Positions 56,401 to 64,000 of a DNA stretch of 64,000 nucleotides are shown piece by piece. A program made the translations under genes and the position numbers. Within the stretch, counting starts at the first letter, position 1. Every line of letters starts with the position of its first letter. The notes under the pieces were generated by a model. The model saw only the letters and a program-made list of their open reading frames with translations. It did no database searches and was not told the origin of the DNA. The stretch comes from Girardinichthys multiradiatus (lineage: Eukaryota > Chordata > Actinopteri > Cyprinodontiformes > Goodeidae): the NCBI RefSeq assembly GCF_021462225.1, contig NC_061800.1, positions 16,724,749 through 16,788,748 of the forward strand. Reading direction: 5' to 3'.

Positions 56401-57569
56401 TTTATTCGCTGTCTGCCCCGCAACCAATCCACTCAACTCAGTGCCCTTTTGACCTTCTTCACTTATTTCATTTGAATGCTTCAAGAAAGAGCAGTATCTG
56501 GGCAGAGAAAATTTGTTTAAGATGTAATAATCTAAGTATAGTTTATTTCATGGTGTTTTGCTTTGTTTGTGGTGCTTAAAGCTAAACCATTATGAGTGCT
56601 ACTGCAAGCCAGCGTCTTAGCCTTGAGGCTAATTATTTGTTCTGGATGGCGTTTTAAAGCTAAGACAAACTTTATTTTAATGAGTGGTTTAAACACAGAT
56701 TGCATGGAAAGCACCACCCGTGCTTATACGCACGTTAATAGTTATATTAATGGTAGTTAACGGCATATATGTGACTTACAGGGTTGCTAAATAAGCCACA
56801 AGCTTTCCTTAGTTAGCTAAAACTGCTGACTGCTAATGCTAGCCCAAGGAAACTCAAACAATTATGTCTGGTTTGTCGCCAACCTATGAGAGTCCATAGA
56901 CATTCCTCTCCGCCATTTTAGTAGTCCATTACTCCATGTGGTATGTAGTTAACATTAAGATTACTTGTCCAAAAGATTATTAATTTCTAACTCAGTAAAT
57001 TATATTTCCTCAAATATTATTTTACTAAAATAACGGTGGCTGTTTAAAACAAGATTAAGAGTTGTCCAAAAAGCTTACTAATTTCAGATTTGGCAAATCA
57101 TTCTGTTCTATATTATTTTTTACCCTAACCCTTCGGCTTTTCATTGTGAGTGGTAGTTTGAACACATACCAACTATTGTTAATTAATTTTAAAACTGCTT
57201 CGACCTCATTTCCAAATTCCTCAAGATAAAACTTGGTTCTCAAACATATATGTCCAAACTGAATTGTCGTATTATTGCATCAATTTCATTGGTCCCCTTT
57301 TTCCTTTATTTGTGTATACAGTGGTTCATTAGTTTTCCTTATTCTTTTATGTTGCTTGATAGTTGTAGTTGAATTGTTTTAGCCTTGTAAAGACATTGTT
57401 AATTTAAATATTTTAACTTGGAGTTGAGTTTTTGCTTATCAATTCTTATCATTGTGGATTTATTCCATATGTGTGCAGAATTTGCTGTTGAATAATACCA
57501 GTGCTTGAATCACTTTTTCATCTATTGTTCTAATACCACCGCCAGAAATATATAAAAACAAAATATTAT
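56401..57569. other. Unassigned intergenic sequence
   Basis: AT-rich with no recognised element. 56580-56950 has less AT-rich parts but no diagnostic ends. Confidence 0.4.
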
Positions 57570-57710
57570 TGCAGGGTGTGATGGTGCCGCAGGGGTAAAA
57601 CGTGTGACCCGTGTACGCAGGCTCAAGTCCTCGACGCAGACGTTAAATTCTGGCCTTACAGATATATCAACTTACAAAAATAAAGGCCACTAGTGCCACA
57701 AAACATTTTC
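57570..57710 (+). mobile_element. tRNA-like SINE remnant
   Basis: The head GATGGTGCCGCAGGGGTAAA, with GGCTCAAGTCCTCGACGC as a degenerate B-box region, resembles tRNA-derived fish SINE heads. The end AAATAAAGGCCACTAGTGCC is a recurrent tail of that repeat. The middle is shortened. It is not a functional tRNA gene: no cloverleaf fits. Confidence 0.5.
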
Positions 57711-58429
57711 CTCTTCCATTACACCTTATGTAAACAGAAGCATGTTGTCAATTGTGAATCAAGGTGAAAACCGAATCTGTGGTCATGTGAATTAAACAAC
57801 GCATTATTACATAATTTTTCTCAAGAATTTTCTTGTATTCGAGGCCATACGTAATTGTCTCTGTGATGGGCTGGAAACCTCTCATGATGTCTCTTGCCTC
57901 TTGTCTGGTGACAGCTGGAATAGTCCCCAGCACCTTACAATCTTTTTGGAAGAAATGAAATGACATAAATTAATTATATCACTGTTTCAGTTTCAAAGCT
58001 GTATTAAAAGAAATCAGGTGAGATTTGAGATTTATTTAGCTTTTTATTCATTTTCAGAAATTTTTTGTTTTATACAATTTGATGTGAATACCTCAGTATC
58101 TACATCATAATAAAGAATAACATGGTTATGTGGTACTTTTTATACTTCTGTAGCATCGTACTGTGCTAAAATCCTTTTAAGAGGATTTTTCTGCAGGGTA
58201 ACTTTGCTCTGTGTGTTTTCAGACACAGAGAAGGAGCTAGCTTGCCATGTGTGTTTGTTTACGCCTTGTGGCATGCTTCAGGCCATGAACTAAACTGGTG
58301 GGTGCCATAGTAAAGCACAAAGCTGTATTTTGGTGTGTACTACATTAATTGCAGTGATAATCCTAATGATACAAGTTAAACTCAATATTTATCTGTTAGC
58401 TTTAAATATGTTAGGATGTGCAAATGCTT
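57711..58429. other. Unassigned intergenic sequence
   Basis: No gene or repeat recognised. Confidence 0.4.
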
Positions 58430-59130
58430 AGCTGTTTGGTTTCCATGCAACCCGCCTCATTACAGCAGATCCGTATGCACACTGAATAATGCTGCTTCCT
58501 GTGCAATCAGCTTCACTGCGTTCCCAAGCAAGTGGCCCCATGTCTCCTGCAATTACATTTTTCCTCTGTAATCTGCGCTTCTACCTAAACGAGAGAGGCC
58601 TGAGTAATTTGCACGAAGATTTGCCAAATTAAGAAATATAATGGGCAAGAATCCGGTTCGCTCTCTGCTGGTTATTGAATACAGCAGCGCCGAAAGCAAT
58701 GCTCTCTTTGTACCTTGTTGTTTCTTGTGGTATAATCACATTCACATCCCAAATGTGAGCCCAAACCTTTCACAAACAGAAAACAAAGGTAGTCATGACA
58801 ATCTGTAATATTAATCTGATTGGGTTAAGTGTGTCTCTCGGGCTGTTCTGCTTTTTTTTCAACAACCTGTGGCTGTATTTTAATCTAATTGAGCTAATTT
58901 TATATTCAACATCAAGACCTTGCCTTCTTACCCCTCCTGCTTTTACGAATACCACCCTGTACTTCACGTGAATGCTCACAAATTTGTAAATAATTACTAT
59001 CACATGGATGGAAAATAATAGGCGGCCCCAATTCAAATTCAACAGCTCGAGGCAGTGTGGTAATCATGGAGGAGAACGGGACAGGGAGAATAAGGGATGT
59101 GGGGTAAGGCGTAATCACATTGTATAACAA
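58430..59130. promoter_or_regulatory. Candidate regulatory cluster
   Basis: Less AT-rich unique DNA at 58430-58720 (CCTGCAATTACATTTTTCC, ACAGCAGCGCCGAAAGC) is followed by 58790-59130 with dense homeodomain-type cores: TAATATTAATCTGATTGGG and TAATCTAATTGAGCTAATT. No coding pattern. Function inferred. Confidence 0.35.
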
Positions 59131-59439
59131 CCAGCTGACAGTTGGAAACGAAAAAAAAAAAGCTCACGGTGAAAAATGAGCAACTTTGTTCATAGTACTT
59201 ATGACTATATATTCTACATCATTTGTCACTAACAACTGTGTGTTCCTGCTTCAGAACGCTTGTTACAGATAGTTAAAACAGACTTGCTGCAGTCTAATAG
59301 ATTCATTGTTCGTTTGTAAAGATGGCTTCTTACAAAAAAAAAAAGTGAGGTACATTTCTGTGGCTATATTTGATACTTAAAAGCAAAAAAGCAAAAAAAA
59401 AAACAAACAACACACGCTTTCTGGGGAAGTTGGTGACAG
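59131..59439. other. A-rich spacer
   Basis: Several poly(A) runs; nothing recognised. Confidence 0.4.
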
Positions 59440-59680
59440 ATTGGATGTGTTATCTGCCTATTAGCACAACAGCCCATTATCAATGTGCCCAGGTTACCGC
59501 GCCTGGCTCTAAAGGAATAAAGACAGCCTGATTCCAGCCATGGCTGAGTAGGAGTTCAGTGGCTGCCTGCGTCCTATCACTTTCAAATGAGCACCACAAA
59601 TCACTCCAGAGTGATGCCTGTACCAGTAATGTGGCCATCAGGATATGAAAATACTGTATGTATGTATGGGGGGGTCCAAT
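59440..59680. promoter_or_regulatory. Candidate regulatory block
   Basis: Unique, balanced-composition DNA with GCCCATTATCAATGTGCCC and GGTTACCGCGCCTGGC. No repeat or coding pattern. Confidence 0.3.
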
Positions 59681-61369
59681 TTGCTGCCAGCAGAAAAAAA
59701 GAAGCCCAACAATGCGCTGAGTGATTGTTAGCTGGCTGCTGTGCATGCATACAGTGTGTATGCGTTACACTGGTTGTGCATGGCTTGTTAATACCAGTAC
59801 AACATGTTACAGCATGCAGCACCGTGTAAATAACTTTTTAATGAAACTGTCAGAAAATGGATAGTCTTCTCTACATTAATATGCAAATCAGTTTTTCACT
59901 GCTTAACAAGGCAACCAGGGGAAGGTTTCACCTATGTGTTCATGTGTCTTTGGAAACTTGCCTGTGTGTTTGATGATGATGCTGATGTGTGTGTGTGTTG
60001 CATATTTTCATATAAACTATTCCGATCGTGAGGAGGGTGTTTTGAGCGCACTTTGTTCTTCACACTGATCCTGTCCCAGGCAGAAAATAATTACAGACAG
60101 TTGGAGAGAAGGAGATGGACAACACAGAAAGCAGTCTGGTTTTACAGCTTCAAAGGATGAGTCTAAGTGGAAGAGGAGGTGTGGTGGTGGAGGTGGGGGG
60201 GTGACAGAAAGAGAGAGACAAAAGCAAGAGATGAGACCATTAGATGAGAATGCTGATTACTCCTCCTTGTATCGAACATCTGTCATACCTCCCACTTATT
60301 ACAATAAACCTAATTTTGTGCACCTAACCCAGGCATCAAATACATTATACACACACATGCAGTTAAATTACATCTCATTTAATTGCAAGGAGTCTTACTA
60401 GAAACAGCTGCGATAACATGACTGCTCCAAATGACTAAAAGAAAGAAGCAAAAACAAACACAATGTCATGCAAAGCAGCCACTGATTTCATAAAAAAAAA
60501 AACAGATAAAACACAAGCGAAGACATTGCTGTGTCTTTTACACAGATTATCACACACATCCTCACACCCACAGACGGCATCAACCTCCAAACCTCCCTCA
60601 CCAAAACTCATCTCGAGGATTTACATATTGTACACTCAGACATGCATACGTGCTCATTAGGAGAGGGGGGCTCGTGCGTGCTATATTTGCTAGATGATGG
60701 TAGATGATACCCACCCCTCGTGACAAGAGATCTAAGATCCCTGCGTAAGAGAAAACAGCGTTGAAGGTTCCTAATATCTTTGATAGTGTCGTTATGGTAA
60801 TGATCCGGTGTGATGCAAAATTCATGAAGTGTACCTTGCATTTGAGGATTGCCAATACTTGTTCTCTTGGCGAGGAGGAGGAGGAGGAGAATATGGAAAA
60901 TGTGTTACAGGAGCATGCATGCAGATGTTGCTATGCTTTGCCCTAATTGTTTTTCGACAGTTAAGTTCAGCTAAATGACTTTCATGTGTTGGCATGAATT
61001 GCTTATTACTTTCTTTTTCAGCTGTTTGGCATTAAGGTTGTTTAGAGAGAACATCGCCTTTCTAATTATTGCAGCCATTAGATCTATTAATTTTCCTGAG
61101 CAAACAGGCCAGGAAAACACTGAACAAAGACAACAACAATAAAAATATTATTTTTCCCACTAAACATCTAAGCTTAGCCAAAAAAGATGCAAAAACAATC
61201 AGAATGGCTTCTGCAGAGGAAACCTGGACCATTCTGTCACTTCAAAAACTCCCAGCATCAACCTGTCTATCACTGACAGTTATGCGAATGGACTCTGTCT
61301 CTGATAGAGTGTGAGTCTGCTGTGTGTGTGTGTGTGTTTGTGTGTTTAAGTTCTTTGAGGAGTGTCTTT
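59681..61369. other. Unassigned intergenic sequence with short simple repeats
   Basis: Short GT tracts (about 59983-59999, 61320-61345) and a GAG run (about 60870-60890). No gene recognised. Confidence 0.4.
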
Positions 61370-61660
61370 CAAACAGCTCTCCATTGAGCAGTCATCAGTA
61401 GGAGGTCCAGGTCCATCGGAATTGGCGTATTCACTTGGAAATCATGCAGCTAACAGGGGCTGTCAGCCAATCAGAACGTTTTTGATTTTTCTTGAAATCC
61501 ACGCTCACTTCAGATTAACCTGGACTCCGACACAGGCAACACAATGCAGTGTGATTAGATGGCTGCGGATGCTCACATCTGGAGAACAATTAGCCCAGAC
61601 GCACAGTCGAGCCGGAGTGAACAAAAGCAACTGCGCTGTCAGAATTGACAAGTGACTTAA
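61370..61660. promoter_or_regulatory. Candidate regulatory block
   Basis: Unique, less AT-rich DNA with GGGGCTGTCAGCCAATCAG (a CCAAT motif), ACAATGCAGTGTGATTAGATG and GAACAATTAGCCC. No coding pattern in spite of a 97-codon open frame. Confidence 0.3.
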
Positions 61661-61944
61661 GCTGTTCCAAATTTAGAAACATTGCAGCTACATAACGGTG
61701 AAATCGGGTCAAAGGTGTGTAAAGTGAAAAAAGGTCACTTTGCTTCAGGGAATCACAGGTACCTCACAGGAGCACATAAAAGAATTGTACTAAATGAAAA
61801 TTTAAGGTTTGTTTAGGTTTTGAATTTAGAAGTCCTTGTAGCAACTGGACTTGGTCATAACCATACTGCAAAATTATGCAAAATATGGTATATATGGTAC
61901 CTTTTTACAAAAGTTCTCAAACTTTTCCCTTTCTCTAAAAAAAG

Positions 61945-62600
61945 TATCACATCATTTTTACAGTTATGTAGATGATATTCAGACTTACGTACAGTAAAAG
62001 TGTAACATTTGCCTTTCTCTCAAACCAGTACTTGCTTTGATTCTTGTGATTCTTTGGTTGCCTGGAACATTTAATAAAAACGCACATGAAAAATGTAAGT
62101 GCAATATTTGACAGTGATCTTAACTCTCTGGTAAATATTGATTCTTTAAACTGAGGCTTTTATCAAAAGCAAAATAATTTTTTCCTTTACTGACCTTAAA
62201 AAGGATCTACAATTTTTTACTTTTCAACTATTGGCTGATCATCTATTCCGGTTTTCTGTACATTGGTGTTTGCCATGTCTCTCTTTAACAGCTCTAGTTT
62301 ATGTAGAATGCTGAAGGTCATTAAAAGGGACAAGAATGAATGAGCATACCTACCTTGTGACTCTTCTTACTGGCTCCAATTTTCTTTAAGATCAATATAA
62401 AGATTTTATTGCCAAAGCTCTTAACAGTCAACGTTCAATATATCTGTCTGGTCTGCTAATATGTGCTCTTAAGATCCCTTCAGTGTTACCATTACTTGCT
62501 AGATTTTCCCAAGGTCTAATCTTGTACAGAAAGGTCAGTGCGTTTGTAGTCATTGTCTACAAATGCTGGAGCGATGACCTTTTTTATTTATTTAATTAAA
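61945..62600 (+). mobile_element. Heavily decayed LINE reverse transcriptase remnant
   Basis: Translating in shifting frames gives YVDDIQTYVQ near 61965 (the YADDTQLYLS catalytic box), SAIFDSDLNSLVNIDSL near 62103 (the NLGVIFD box), NSSSLCRMLKVIKRDKNE near 62290 (the QNAAARVL region) and IAKALNSQRSIYLSGLL near 62410 (the TYKALN region). The order and spacing match L2/CR1-like LINEs. It is far more degraded than the other LINEs here. Confidence 0.6.
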
Positions 62601-64000
62601 AGATAATTTTTTATTCAGCGTTTTTATGTTTGAATGAATGTAAATTGTTGCTGTTGTTTTTTTAATCTAAATATATTTTTTGCTTTATGCAGTTTTTATT
62701 TGCTGTCTTCATTGTCTTTTCTCGTTCATTGTGTTGTATTTATTAAGTGCACAATCTGGTTCCTGTGCCATTTTTGTACAGTTTTATTCAGCAGCTCCAA
62801 CATTTGCGAGAAATACAGTGTTTGTATGTCACAAAAGGTGGAGAAAGAACTGGGACCACTGGAGTCACTCCCAAGTTTTAAAGTCCACTGTAGCCTTCAG
62901 AAACAGTCCCACAGTCTCTCTGTGTTAATCCCATTGATTTCTAGGGCTCCACAACTAATTATCTGTTAGATACGAACCATTCACTGCCTGGACACTGACA
63001 GCAATAAAATGTTTTACTAACTAAATTTAACTATTAAGTGTAACTTTGGTCAGAAATATGACCTGGCTGTCAGGTGTATTATCTTGAAGTTTATCTCACA
63101 TAACAAATACATAGGAGCCATGTAATAAACATGACAGTAAATGCTTTACGAAACATAACTCCTTACCTATTCCATTAATTTTCCTGTACATGATGGGTGT
63201 ATTTTCCTTCAATGTATCTTACTGTGTGCCTTTTCCTAAGCTACACTGAGGTGTCTGCAACAGTAGGACACTAATGAGTTGCTGGTAATTAAATGACAGG
63301 AATGACTGTCAGACTGACGTTTGTTGCACGCTGGAGTTAATGGACTCTTTGAATTGTCTGCTTCATTGCATGTTGTTTTTATTTGGTGAATGTGAGTAGC
63401 AATGAATGAATAAAAAAACTGATGTTTTTCAAAAACAAGCAAGCAACAAACAACTTCCTCTTCAGCACAGTTTTATCCAGGGTTATTTGAGATTTATTTT
63501 GGAGATTTGCTTCATGCCAATTGAACACAGGAGATAGCCAACATCCCGCCACCTTGCTGACAAGGTGTAAGCAAGTGTAGACAATGTAGGTGACTTCCTC
63601 CATTGTAAGGATGAATATGTGACATTTGTGTGGACTGTAAATTTTCAGATTTTAATATCTCAGGTCTATGTGGATGTACGGTGGTCCAAAACCTAAAACG
63701 TCCACTTTGGACTTCCTGGTAGGTTGTTCTGTTCTCCAAACAGTGCTAGCAAACATTAAGCTTTTTTGTTCCTTTAAAAAAAAAAAAAATCAAATTTTAA
63801 ACCATATTGTACAGCTGTTTCATAATTACACTACATACAAAATGCAATCAATGTCATTGTAATTGTATAGCTACCTTCAGAAGTACGTGTAAAACAAGCT
63901 TGTCTCCCTGGGCAGTGAGGTGTACAACCAATATCGGGAATCTGCCACATGGGGAAAATGATAGTGAAAATGATAATGAATGTTAGTGTGTTTTTATCAC
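62601..64000. other. Right-edge flank without recognised feature
   Basis: AT-rich sequence. Open frames such as 62634-62969 show no known domain. Confidence 0.4.

Noticed and set aside
57590..57660. Possible tRNA gene
   Set aside because: The promoter-like boxes are degenerate and no acceptor stem or anticodon arm can be drawn; a SINE head explains it better.

Overview
The window is eukaryotic and almost certainly from a ray-finned (teleost) fish. It holds one spliced vertebrate developmental gene, shox, with GT-AG introns, a TATA box and an AATAAA signal. This sits in AT-rich noncoding DNA filled with fish repeat families: Tc1-like transposons, L2-type, Rex1-type and Rex3/RTE-type LINEs, a tRNA-like SINE remnant and microsatellites. 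I see no bacterial, viral or plasmid gene organisation and no CRISPR array.

Layout. Positions 1-7,400 are a repeat block: a decayed Tc1-like element (213-1482), an L2-type LINE (about 1600-4817) split by a Rex3-type RTE insertion with a 13-bp target duplication, and a Tc1 remnant (6160-7376). Positions 7,400-13,500 are non-repetitive DNA upstream of shox with two GC-richer blocks that look like regulatory DNA. shox runs from a TATA box at 13516 to a poly(A) signal at 24520. Its five coding exons (13765-14011, 15531-15739, 18830-18887, 19072-19160, 22023-22268) join in phase to a 282-residue paired-like homeodomain protein with a C-terminal OAR motif. Downstream, 24,500-64,000 has no further host coding gene that I can support. 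It alternates older transposons with unique blocks whose composition suggests shox long-range enhancers; that is inference, because conservation cannot be tested here.

The downstream transposons are layered. An old Tc1 copy (30345-35130) was broken by a TIR element flanked by TTA (31077-32712), which itself contains an inverted L2 3' end (31655-32393). A younger Tc1 copy with an uninterrupted 339-residue transposase (33370-34813) lies in the same interval. At 39712-42791 is a Rex1-type LINE with a long open EN-RT frame whose 3' coding end is replaced by one terminus of another Tc1 family. The best copy of that family (53891-55499) has about 200-bp inverted repeats and a transposase broken by one missing base. 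A second L2 copy (48350-51645) has lost its reverse transcriptase.

I did not find a new molecular system. The items most worth following are the intact Tc1 transposon, the TTA-flanked TIR element, an RFX-type palindrome beside a 31-base C run in shox intron 2, an 84-bp tandem duplication, and the candidate regulatory blocks around shox.
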